From contig CASDQM010000038.1 of assembly GCA_949282745.1 (NCBI GenBank), forward strand, positions 124,001 through 188,000: DNA of 64,000 nt, given 5' to 3'. Under the pieces are notes generated by a model that saw only the letters and a list, made by a program, of their open reading frames with translations, ran no database searches and was not told the DNA's origin. Of the stretch, positions 34,540 through 42,866 are shown piece by piece; position 1 is the stretch's first letter; each line of letters starts with the position of its first letter. The translations under genes and the position numbers were made by a program. This DNA is from an uncultured Sutterella sp. (lineage in GTDB: Bacteria > Pseudomonadota > Gammaproteobacteria > Burkholderiales > Burkholderiaceae_F).

Positions 34540-34644
34540 TGATAGCAATTTCTCGTTTGTTTCCAACTTCTATCGGACCGATCATGTTTCGCAGAGACGT
34601 AAAGGCTCAAATCTCTGGAAATTCAAGGAAGAAGGAGACTCAAT

Positions 34645-35838
34645 ATGAAAAACTACGAGGCGCTCGCAACCGAACTCGGACATGAGATCACCAAGCGCGA
34701 GGCCGGTGCTTTCGAGGTCAACGCGGCTCTGGCTGCACATCCGGAAATTCACGGTGAAGAACTCCAGTCCATGACCGCGCACGTTAATTTCCTAAAGACG
34801 AATGGCATCCAGGCGGAGACTGATTTCTGTGGCATTCCGCACGCATACTTCGCTCATGTTCTCGGTCAGGCTGATGCCAAGCATCGTGTTGCCATTCTTG
34901 CTGAATACGACGCGTTACCGGAAATTGGCCACGGTTGCGGTCACTGTGCGAGCGGATCCATTTCTCTCCTGGCAGCCGCGGCTCTGAAAGGCATGGAAAA
35001 CGAGCTTGGCGACATTGCCGTCGACATTATCGGAACGCCCGACGAAGAATACACGGGTCAGAAAACTGCCATGGTAGAGCGCGGCGTATTCGACAAATAC
35101 GACTTTGCCGTCATGATCCATATGGAAAGCGGTGTTTCCTACTCGAACTATAAGTTCATGGCACTCGAAGCGCTTCGCGTACGCTTCAAAGGACAGAGTG
35201 CGCACGCAGCCGCCTCTCCGTGGCATGGCCGTAACGCACTCGATGCCGCAACGCTCTGCATGGCGGCGTGCGGTCTGGCACGGCAGCAACTCTCCAGAGA
35301 TGCCGTTATCTCCTATTACCTCGTCAAGGGAGGAAACGCTAGCAACTCCATTCCGGACTTCACCGAACTGGAATTTTGTCTGCGTGCTGCGAAAGTACCA
35401 GGTCTTAAGCTCGTCAAAGAAGCGGTTTTGAGAGCGGTTAAGGGCGCAGCAATCGCTACGAATACAACCTTTGAATACAACAGCATCGGATATCCGTTCA
35501 GCGATCTCGTTCAAGTTGAAACGGCGACCAGGCTCATTGAAGACGCCATGACGGAAGCGAATGTCCCGCATCAACGATTCCCCGTTCAAAGCGCAAGCAG
35601 CGATATCGGGGCGGTTTCGTACCGCTGTCCGGCCTTTCAACCTGCTCTTGCTGTTTCGGACCATTGCTTTGCTCTGCATACGCAAGAAATGGCTGACTGC
35701 ATGGTGAAACCGGAAATCAATGGAACGATCCGAACTGGTGCAGAAATCATCGCCCGAACGATTCTGAAGCTTGCCGTTGATCCTTCCCGCTTCGATGCCA
35801 TTCGAAGCGAATGGAAAGCGGCGCTGCAAGAAGCCTAA
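34645..35838 (+). CDS. M20-family amidohydrolase/peptidase
   Basis: A 397-residue zinc-type hydrolase of the M20D group (relatives: AbgB, HipO, PM20D2). Metal and active-site motifs: ILAEYDALPEIGHGCGHCASG, GTPDEEYTGQK with the catalytic Glu pair, and the dimerisation-domain segment RVRFKGQSAHAAASPWHGRNALDA. Such enzymes cut amide bonds in N-acyl amino acids, p-aminobenzoyl-glutamate or dipeptides. No signal peptide, so it acts in the cytoplasm. GAAGGAGA lies 6 nt before the ATG. It heads a run of four genes with two transporters and a porin, which suggests import of its substrate. Confidence 0.88.
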   Translation: MKNYEALATELGHEITKREAGAFEVNAALAAHPEIHGEELQSMTAHVNFLKTNGIQAETDFCGIPHAYFAHVLGQADAKHRVAILAEYDALPEIGHGCGHCASGSISLLAAAALKGMENELGDIAVDIIGTPDEEYTGQKTAMVERGVFDKYDFAVMIHMESGVSYSNYKFMALEALRVRFKGQSAHAAASPWHGRNALDAATLCMAACGLARQQLSRDAVISYYLVKGGNASNSIPDFTELEFCLRAAKVPGLKLVKEAVLRAVKGAAIATNTTFEYNSIGYPFSDLVQVETATRLIEDAMTEANVPHQRFPVQSASSDIGAVSYRCPAFQPALAVSDHCFALHTQEMADCMVKPEINGTIRTGAEIIARTILKLAVDPSRFDAIRSEWKAALQEA

Positions 35839-35932
35839 CCCATCGGTCTCAGACCCCTCGCCTTTCCGGAACGGCAACGATTCAGTCAACATGAAAAGCT
35901 CGTTGCCGATCCAGCGATCCAAGGAAACCGTC

Positions 35933-37168
35933 ATGAAACTTAAGAACATCCTCACCCTCATCGTGCTCGGCATGTGCGGAGGAACAATCTTTTTGCTTCC
36001 GTATCTGAAGTACGTCTTCTACAACCAAATGATCGCAGCAACCGGCCTGAACGGACAGGATCTGGGCTTTTTGGTTGCCATGTACGCCTTCATCAACCTC
36101 TTCGTGTTGCTGCCCGGGGGCATTCTCGCCGACCGTCTTTCCTCAAAATGGTGCATTTTCTGGTCGCTCATCAGCACTTCAGCCCTAACCGTTGTTTACG
36201 CCTTCACGTTCCAGTCCTACGTGGCTTCGCTGGTTATTTGGGGCCTGCTAGCCGTTTCGACCATCTTCGTGGCCTGGGCCGCAATCATGAAAACCGTTCG
36301 TGCCGTCGGTGCGGCGGCCGTAGGCACCGCATACTCCATCTATTACGCGGCCAATGGTCTCACGGGTGCCGGTGGCGCATGGGTTGTCCTGACGGTCTAT
36401 GAAGCGCTTGCCGAAGGTTCCGGTCCGAACCTCGATGCATTCTTTTGGTCAGTCATCAGCGTTGCTGCGATGACCACGATTGTTCCCTTCATCCTCCTTT
36501 GGTTCCTGCGTGATTTCCGTGAACACGCCGAAGATGGGGAAAAGAAGTCGCTGCCGACGCTTAAAGACTCGATCGCCGTTCTAAAGATGCCGAAAATCTG
36601 GCTCGTCTCGATCGTCTTGTTCTCGACTTATACCTTGTACCTGGGCATGACATTCTTTACGCCCTATCTTTCTCAGGCTTTCGGCATCAGCGACCAAACG
36701 TCCGGGATGCTGACGACAATCCGCAGCTTCGTCTTCATGTCGCTGACGCCGCTGACCGGCATTTTTGCTGACAAGATCGCCAAATCGACGCTCAAATGGT
36801 TCCTTATCGCAACGCCGCTCGTCATTGTTCCGCTCCTCGCCATCAACTGGATCGGCAATGCGGAAGGCATGGGAACGATCGTCATCATTCTCACGATGGT
36901 TGCCGCGTTCTTTGTGTGCTCGCTTTACGCCTCAATGTTCTCAATCGTCTCCGAGGTTCAAGTTCCGATCTCCATCGCCGGCACGGCCATCGGACTGGTT
37001 TCGATCTTTTCTTACACGCCTGACATCGTTATGCAACCGCTCTTCGGTCACTTTGTCGACCAGAACAATTACGGCGGAATTTTCCTGACGCTCGCTGCGA
37101 TGGCTGCACTCGCCGCCGCCACCTGCGCCCTCCTTCTCGTCATGAACCGCAAAACACCTGAGGCCTAA
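35933..37168 (+). CDS. MFS transporter, first of a paralogous pair
   Basis: A 411-residue inner-membrane protein with about 12 hydrophobic segments. The loop after segment 2 reads LLPGGILADRLSSKW, the MFS G-x3-D-R motif. It is clearly related to the second MFS protein at 38335: both have GTxFxxPYLKY near the start, IYYAANGLTGAG/VYYAASGLMSAG, TFFTPYLSQAFGIS/SFLTPYFTVRFGLS and ASMFSI. AAGGA stands 7 nt before ATG 35933. It lies 94 bp after the amidohydrolase and 2 bp before the porin, so it probably imports the amidohydrolase substrate. Confidence 0.88.
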   Translation: MKLKNILTLIVLGMCGGTIFLLPYLKYVFYNQMIAATGLNGQDLGFLVAMYAFINLFVLLPGGILADRLSSKWCIFWSLISTSALTVVYAFTFQSYVASLVIWGLLAVSTIFVAWAAIMKTVRAVGAAAVGTAYSIYYAANGLTGAGGAWVVLTVYEALAEGSGPNLDAFFWSVISVAAMTTIVPFILLWFLRDFREHAEDGEKKSLPTLKDSIAVLKMPKIWLVSIVLFSTYTLYLGMTFFTPYLSQAFGISDQTSGMLTTIRSFVFMSLTPLTGIFADKIAKSTLKWFLIATPLVIVPLLAINWIGNAEGMGTIVIILTMVAAFFVCSLYASMFSIVSEVQVPISIAGTAIGLVSIFSYTPDIVMQPLFGHFVDQNNYGGIFLTLAAMAALAAATCALLLVMNRKTPEA

Positions 37169-37170
37169 AA

Positions 37171-38256
37171 ATGAAAAAGCTCTCTCTTCTCACCGCTACG
37201 CTTCTTTCCATGTGGACCGCATCCACGGTTAATGCAGCCGACGTTCGAGTCTATGGGTTGATGGATGAAAGCATCGCCTATGTCAATACAAACGGCCAGT
37301 CCTCGCAGCTCCGCTTGGATTCGGGTTCCTTGTATGCCTCCCGTTTCGGTCTCAAAGGATCAGAAACGCTTTCCGGCACAACCAGCATTTTCTTCAAGCT
37401 GGAGGCTGGCATTGATGCTTCGACGGGCGAAAACATTCAGGGCGGAAGCGGCGGTTCCAATCTCTTCGGTCGTGAATCCGTTCTTGGCATTTCAACGGAA
37501 TATGGGACTTTTGCTTTCGGTCGCATGGGCACGCTGACCTCGGGCACGGGATCGTACGAACTTGTGAGCTTCTACGACTCAATGGGCACCGGTTTCCTTG
37601 ATGCGGGCTACTACAGCACAATCGTTGGCACCATTCGCGCCAACAATGCCGTTACCTATGTTTCTCCGAATTTGGGCGGATTGACTGTTTCAGCTCAATA
37701 TTCGCTTTCGCTCGATAAGCCGGAAGCCGCACCAATGAGTCAAAACAACCGATATGCGGCATTGGGTGCATCTTATTCGAACGGACCGTTGAGCTTCGCA
37801 ATCGTCGGCGAAACAGAGCTCAAGGCATCTAGCCAAGAAAGTCAGGATTACCGCAGCGTTTTAGCTGGCGTGAAATACGACTTCGGCACGTTTGCACTGT
37901 ACGGTGCTGCGCAATGGGGTGAAAACTACGTCGGCTCAACCTATGCGGACGGTTATTTCGGTCAATACAGCGACGGTTCCTGGACGGACGTCGACAAAAG
38001 CACAGCCGGCGCTCTTGGCATCTCTATCCCAATGTACGGCGGAACCTTCATGACGAGCGTTCAATACATGCACGGCAAGACGCTCTCGCGTGGAGACGGT
38101 AGCCGAACGGTCGGCGGCGTTGCCTACCTGTACCCGCTATCTAAAAACACCAATCTTTACGGCGCTTATGCCTACTCGAATGCTGGCGGTGCACTCAGCA
38201 GCTCTTCTTTGACGCGTAGTACGGTTCTTATCGGCATGAACTACATCTTCCTTTAA
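37171..38256 (+). CDS. Outer-membrane porin (Gram-negative porin_4 type)
   Basis: A 361-residue protein with a signal peptide ending STVNA-ADV and a strand-rich body beginning VRVYGLMDESIAYVNTNG, the usual start of betaproteobacterial trimeric porins. SRFGLKGSETLSGTTSIFFKLE, GRESVLGIS and the final aromatic residue (GMNYIFL) fit a 16-stranded barrel. GAGG is 7 nt upstream of its ATG, just 2 bp after the MFS stop, so translation is coupled. It would carry the island's substrate across the outer membrane. Confidence 0.92.
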   Translation: MKKLSLLTATLLSMWTASTVNAADVRVYGLMDESIAYVNTNGQSSQLRLDSGSLYASRFGLKGSETLSGTTSIFFKLEAGIDASTGENIQGGSGGSNLFGRESVLGISTEYGTFAFGRMGTLTSGTGSYELVSFYDSMGTGFLDAGYYSTIVGTIRANNAVTYVSPNLGGLTVSAQYSLSLDKPEAAPMSQNNRYAALGASYSNGPLSFAIVGETELKASSQESQDYRSVLAGVKYDFGTFALYGAAQWGENYVGSTYADGYFGQYSDGSWTDVDKSTAGALGISIPMYGGTFMTSVQYMHGKTLSRGDGSRTVGGVAYLYPLSKNTNLYGAYAYSNAGGALSSSSLTRSTVLIGMNYIFL

Positions 38257-38266
38257 TCATGCGTCA

Positions 38267-38289
38267 GCGGCACGGTTTTTCCGTGCCGC
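38267..38289 (+). other. Hairpin between porin and second MFS gene
   Basis: GCGGCACGG-TTTTT-CCGTGCCGC, a perfect 9-bp stem without a following T tract. It may protect the 3' end of the porin message or reduce expression of the second transporter. Confidence 0.55.
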
Positions 38290-38334
38290 ATTGTGCTTTC
38301 CGGAATGCCGAGTCCTTGCCGCAACATAGTCGCT

Positions 38335-39582
38335 ATGAAGATGCTTTCGAAACGAGCCATCCTTACCCTTATTCTGCTAGGGTGCGCCAATGGCACCATG
38401 TTTTCAGTGCCATACCTCAAATATGCTTTTTTTGGTCCGATGACGCAGAACATGCAAACAAACGGAAGCATGTTGGGCGTTCTCGTGAGCATCTACGCGG
38501 CCGCTTCGGTTGTGCTTCTTTTGCCTGGCGGCGTGCTGACCGACAGAATAAACCCAAAATCAGCAATCTTAGCTTCTCTTCTTTTGACGGCGATCCTTGC
38601 CGGAGTGTTTAGCTTTACCTGCACAGTCTGGTCTATGAACGTGATCGTTTGGCTTGGTCTCGCCGTCTCGACGATTTTTCTCGCCTGGCCTTCGCTTCTC
38701 AAATCCGTTCGTTTCTATGCCGGCGACAACGCCGGTACAGCCTACTGCGTCTACTACGCGGCAAGCGGCCTTATGAGCGCCGGTATCGCCTGGCTGATTC
38801 TCAATCTCTACGGCTTTGCCATCGAAATCGGCATCTCGTCCGTCAGCGCTTTTCAGCTTGCCGTGAACATTCTGTCTGCCGCTTGCCTGATTTTCGCTTT
38901 GCTGATCGCGATCTTTCTTGAAACGAAGACATGCCCAGAAACTGGTGCGCCCGCAACTGTCACTAAACCGTACAAACTGCGGGAAATTTGGTCACTCATA
39001 CGATGCCCAGAAATTTTGCTCGCTGCGGCCATTCTCTTCGCCACTTATGCACTTTATATCGGCATTTCTTTTTTGACGCCCTATTTCACCGTACGATTTG
39101 GCCTATCGGATGAAGCGTCCGGCGGCTTGACCATTTTGAGGAGTTTTGTTTTTCTTGCGTTTGCTCCAATTGTCGGTACAGTTGCTGACCGCACCTTCAA
39201 AAGCACCCTTCGACTATTCAGCCTGTCTGCGCCGATTTGTGCCATAGGTTTCTTTGCCATCGCTATTCTGGACCGTACCGATGCGATTTCTCTAGTCGAG
39301 GCCATAGCCATCTCTCTGCCAGTCGCTTTTTTGATTTGCGGCCTTTATGCGTCCATGTTTTCCATTTTGCCCGAATGCCGCATCCCGTTGTCGCAAGCCG
39401 GCATGGCCATCGGCTTCGTTTCGATGATTTCCTATACGCCAGACGTCCTGCTACAACCTCTGTTCGGACGTTTTGCGGACAGCGCCAACTTCAGCTCTAT
39501 TTTCTTGATGCTCGGCGGATTTGCCACACTCTGCGCATTATTTTCGATGATCCTGTTCCATCGACTTGGAAGCGAGAAATAA
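38335..39582 (+). CDS. MFS transporter, second of a paralogous pair
   Basis: A 415-residue paralogue of the transporter at 35933, sharing SVPYLKYAFFGP near the start, LLPGGVLTDRINPKS, YCVYYAASGLMSAG, and ISYTPDVLLQPLFGRFAD near the end. ATG 38335 is chosen because homology starts there (MKMLSKRAILTLILLG against MKLKNILTLIVLG); no ribosome site is obvious, and GTG 38293 would add 14 residues. It shares the island's lower GC. The pair may have arisen by duplication and then taken different but related substrates. Confidence 0.86.
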   Translation: MKMLSKRAILTLILLGCANGTMFSVPYLKYAFFGPMTQNMQTNGSMLGVLVSIYAAASVVLLLPGGVLTDRINPKSAILASLLLTAILAGVFSFTCTVWSMNVIVWLGLAVSTIFLAWPSLLKSVRFYAGDNAGTAYCVYYAASGLMSAGIAWLILNLYGFAIEIGISSVSAFQLAVNILSAACLIFALLIAIFLETKTCPETGAPATVTKPYKLREIWSLIRCPEILLAAAILFATYALYIGISFLTPYFTVRFGLSDEASGGLTILRSFVFLAFAPIVGTVADRTFKSTLRLFSLSAPICAIGFFAIAILDRTDAISLVEAIAISLPVAFLICGLYASMFSILPECRIPLSQAGMAIGFVSMISYTPDVLLQPLFGRFADSANFSSIFLMLGGFATLCALFSMILFHRLGSEK

Positions 39583-39896
39583 CTCCTGCTCGAAATTTAC
39601 AGTTTCTTTGAAGACACCCCTGCACTGCTCAAAATTGAGGGAGAACAACAGGAAGGCCAGGTTGAATCTCGTGAGGATCGTAAATCATGCCCAGACCGGA
39701 AGGAAGTGCCGCCATGTTATCCCCCGGACGAATCTTACCGACGGTTCTGAGCGCTGACCGAAAAAAGCCACGTACGCGTCCTCTTTTTCATGAAAGAAAG
39801 GTTTTGACTTTCATCATGCAGGATGAAAGTCATGCCCCCATGCGCATTTTTTCGTTTTCGAACGAAACCCGAAGACGAATGCTCCGCCGCCGAATA
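39583..39896 (+). other. Non-coding stretch at the right end of the island
   Basis: No gene is seen on either strand. It contains one REP copy (39789-39833) and scattered short similarities to the small RNA region (CAACAGGAAGG near 39646, GGATCGTAA near 39674). These are too short to call a fifth copy. The last part becomes A/T-rich. Confidence 0.5.
39789..39833 (+). repeat. REP-like palindrome c
   Basis: CATGAAAG-11 nt-CTTTCATcATG, overlapping a perfect second palindrome ACTTTCATC-ATGCAG-GATGAAAGT. It is preceded by CTCTTTTT, as the other copies are preceded by T runs. Confidence 0.75.
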
Positions 39897-39927
39897 CGAA
39901 AAACCCCCGACCAGACCGTCGAGGGTT
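39897..39927 (-). terminator. Terminator downstream of tRNA-Arg
   Basis: On the minus strand AACCCTCGAC-GGTCTG-GTCGGGGG then TTTTTCG. It ends the transcript that carries tRNA-Arg. Confidence 0.8.
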
Positions 39928-40010
39928 CGAAAAAAAAGATTGTTGAGAAAAAAAATAAACAATTTACTTAGAAATCGTTTATTCACACACTCTAGCAATA
40001 CAAAAAAATC

Positions 40011-40086
40011 TGGCAGGCCCACCGAGACTCGAACTCAGAGCTGTCCCTTAGGAGGGGACCATTCTATCCTGTTGAACTATGGGCCC
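40011..40086 (-). tRNA. tRNA-Arg(CCT)
   Basis: A 76-nt gene with acceptor GGGCCCA/TGGGCCT (G-U at the first pair), anticodon loop CTCCTAA (anticodon CCT), T-arm GAGTTCGAGTCTC and encoded CCA. Its 3' end faces the low-GC island, a common arrangement for integrated DNA, but no repeated tRNA end was found on the island's far side. Confidence 0.95.
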
Positions 40087-40182
40087 TGCCGGAGAAGGCG
40101 AATTGTAGCAGGTTCCGAGGCGATTCACCGCGGTTCCCCGGAAGTACGACGGAAAACCGATGCGTATTCCGTTGTACTTGTC

Positions 40183-42621
40183 TCAATCGAGGATCTTCGT
40201 TCGGTTCTTGGCGAAGTCCCAGAGAACTTCCTTGAGGCCGTGGTTTTCAAACTCGATCTTGACGCGAAGCGTCGAGCCTTCGCCCTGCAGCGACTGCACG
40301 ATCCCTTCGCCGAAGGTTTCGTGGCGAAGGCGCGTCCCCGGGCGAAGACCGACGTCCGTCTGACCGCTCGCCTCGGCGCGGATCTTCTTGAGCGTCGCTT
40401 CGTCCACGTAGCTCTTCGTTTCGCTCGTCTTGGCATTTCGGCGGGAGAACCCGCCCGAGCCGTAACCCGAACCGTAGCCCGAAGAGCCGTAGCGCGAGCC
40501 GCGGCGGTCGTCGTCGTAGTCGCGCCCGTAGGAGGAGCGACCGTAGGATTCGCGGCCGCTCGAGCCCCCGAAGGAAGGACGCTCCCAACCGTACTCGGAA
40601 GAGCGGCGGCGGTGGGACGACTCGTACGCGTAATCGTAGTCGTCGTCGGTTCGCTGGTCGTTGATGAGTTCCGCCGGAATTTCTCCGATGAACTGGCTCT
40701 CGGGATTCTGACGGTATTCGCCGTTCACAAAGTGACTGCGGCAGTGCGAGAGATAAAGACGGCGCTTCGCGCGCGTCACCGCCACGTACATGAGGCGGCG
40801 CTCTTCGGCGAGCCCCTTGTTGCCCTGGCGGTTGTCGCGCACGGCCGAAAAGTGCGGGAAGATTCCCTCTTCAAGCCCCACGATGAAAACGTTCTTGAAT
40901 TCCAACCCCTTGGCCGCGTGCACGGTCATGAGCTGCACGGCGTCAACGGTTTCGGTTTCGTTCTTGTCGCCCGGTTCGAGCGTCGCCTGCGAGAGAAAAC
41001 CCTGCAAGGGCGTGAGGCCGTCCTCGTTGAAGGGCGTGAAGGCGTCGACGTCGAAGCTCACCTCTTCGTTCTGATAGTATCCGTCCGCGGCCGGTATCAC
41101 TTCGTTCATGCTGGCGATGCGGTCTGCGCCGTCTTTCTCCTTCTCGTAGTATGCTTTGAGGCCCGAGCCCTGAATGACGAGGCGTACCACTTCGGAGAGG
41201 ATCTTTCCCTCGGCCTTTTCACGAAGCGACTCGATGAGAGAGCGGAAGGCGACGAGCTTGGGGGGCATCGGACGGTTTTTCATCGTGAGCGCTCCCCAGA
41301 GGCTCGTCTTCATCGCGCGCGCTTCGAGCGTCAGATTTTCGATCGTCTTCGCGCCGATCCCTCGGGTCGGGAAGTTCACGACGCGCAAAAAGCTCGTGTC
41401 GTCCGTAGGATTGTCGAGAAGGCGCATGTAGGCGAGAACGTGCTTCACTTCGGCACGCACATAGAACGGCTGACTGCCGTAGAGGCGGTAGGGAATACCG
41501 GCGTTCGTAAAAGTCTGTTCAAGGATACGCGACTGAACGTTCGTGCGGTAAAGCACGGCACAGTCGGCGTAATCGTCGCCGCGCGCGCGGCACTTCATGA
41601 CGAGGCGCTTGACGTCGCGCGCCTCTTCGGTGTCGTCGTCGAAGCGCTGCAGAAGGATCTTGTCGCCCGCGGCACCGCTCGTCCAGAGGTTCTTCCCGAG
41701 ACGGTCGTCGTTGTGGGAGATGATGGCGTTCGCGGCGTTCAGGATCGTCGAAGTCGAGCGGTAGTTCTGCTCGAGTCGGATGGGCTCGCCCGTGCGGAAG
41801 TCGCGCACGAAGTCGGCCATGTTCCCGACGTTCGCGCCGCGGAAGGCGTAGATCGACTGGTCGTCGTCGCCCACGGCGAAGACCGCGTTCACGCTCGCGT
41901 TCTCGCGGCCCGAGCCGAGGCCCGCGAGGACCTGGAGCCAGCGGTACTGCAGGATGTTCGTGTCCTGAAACTCGTCGACGAGGATGTGGCGGAAGCGCCC
42001 CTGATAGTGCGAGCGCACAATTTCGTTGCGGTCGAGAAGTTCGTAGCAGCGAAGGAGAAGCTCCCCGAAGTCGACGACCCCTTCCCGCTGACAGGCCTCT
42101 TCATAGGCGCGGTAGAGGTTCACCTGCTCGGGGAGGTCTTCGGAGAGCTGCTGCGACCAGGAGCGGATGCCGTGCTCCTTCTGCCAGTTGATGTAGCTCT
42201 GGATCTTGCGCGGATCGACGGTTTCGGTGTCGACGTTGTTGGCCTTCATGATGCGCTTCACCATCGAGAGCTGATCGCCCGAGTCGAGGATCTGGAAGGT
42301 CTTCGGAAGGCCCGCCGCCTCGGCGTGGCGGCGAAGAATCCGGTTGCAGAGGCCGTGGAAGGTCCCGACCCACATGTTTCGCAGGTCGTAGGGGAGCATC
42401 GTCTCGAGACGCGTGAGCATTTCGCGCGCGGCCTTGTTCGTGAAGGTCACGGCGAGGATTTCGGACGTGCGGCAGGCTCCCTTTTCGAGAAGCCACGCGA
42501 TGCGGGTCGTCAGAACGCGGGTCTTGCCCGAGCCCGCGCCCGCCAGAATGAGGACGCTCTTTTCGGGCGCCGTCACGGCCTGAAGTTGCCGCTCGTTGAG
42601 ATTTTCCAAAATGTTCGCCAT
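40183..42621 (-). CDS. uvrD: UvrD/Rep-type 3'-5' DNA helicase
   Basis: An 812-residue superfamily 1A helicase: LNERQLQAVTAP (Q motif), LAGAGSGKTRVL (Walker A), FTNKAAREM, VDEFQDTN (Walker B), GDDDQSIYAFRGA, LEQNYRST, TVHAAKGLEF and YVAVTRAKRRLYLSH. It unwinds DNA in nucleotide-excision and mismatch repair. Residues about 658-736 are a low-complexity linker rich in Ser, Gly, Tyr, Arg and Asp (many RSSYGR- and YGSG-like steps), before a C-terminal Tudor-like domain (RHETFGEGIVQSL) used in PcrA/UvrD for RNA-polymerase contact. It is divergent from leuS. Confidence 0.93.
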   Translation of the reverse strand: MANILENLNERQLQAVTAPEKSVLILAGAGSGKTRVLTTRIAWLLEKGACRTSEILAVTFTNKAAREMLTRLETMLPYDLRNMWVGTFHGLCNRILRRHAEAAGLPKTFQILDSGDQLSMVKRIMKANNVDTETVDPRKIQSYINWQKEHGIRSWSQQLSEDLPEQVNLYRAYEEACQREGVVDFGELLLRCYELLDRNEIVRSHYQGRFRHILVDEFQDTNILQYRWLQVLAGLGSGRENASVNAVFAVGDDDQSIYAFRGANVGNMADFVRDFRTGEPIRLEQNYRSTSTILNAANAIISHNDDRLGKNLWTSGAAGDKILLQRFDDDTEEARDVKRLVMKCRARGDDYADCAVLYRTNVQSRILEQTFTNAGIPYRLYGSQPFYVRAEVKHVLAYMRLLDNPTDDTSFLRVVNFPTRGIGAKTIENLTLEARAMKTSLWGALTMKNRPMPPKLVAFRSLIESLREKAEGKILSEVVRLVIQGSGLKAYYEKEKDGADRIASMNEVIPAADGYYQNEEVSFDVDAFTPFNEDGLTPLQGFLSQATLEPGDKNETETVDAVQLMTVHAAKGLEFKNVFIVGLEEGIFPHFSAVRDNRQGNKGLAEERRLMYVAVTRAKRRLYLSHCRSHFVNGEYRQNPESQFIGEIPAELINDQRTDDDYDYAYESSHRRRSSEYGWERPSFGGSSGRESYGRSSYGRDYDDDRRGSRYGSSGYGSGYGSGGFSRRNAKTSETKSYVDEATLKKIRAEASGQTDVGLRPGTRLRHETFGEGIVQSLQGEGSTLRVKIEFENHGLKEVLWDFAKNRTKILD

Positions 42622-42866
42622 CTCGGCCTGCTCCTGTGGTCGGTTCGCCGAACGGAAAAATTCTTGTCGCTCGTACGTTCGGCGGGACCGTCAAAATTAG
42701 CACAAAGCGTCCCGACGCATCGGGCGCCGCGACAAAAACGCTACGGAAAATCGAGTAGCGGTTTTGCCGCCGTGCGATCTCCCTTCTCTCCCCCGCAATC
42801 GGTCCGCCGCCGAAAAGGTATACTTTCTCGTTATTCTCTTCCCTACTCAACTTTTGGATCAGCGTA

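Noticed and set aside
39583-39790. A fifth, degenerate copy of the small RNA
   Set aside because: Only short fragments (CAACAGGAAGG, GGATCGTAA) match; neither the linker nor the terminator hairpin is present.
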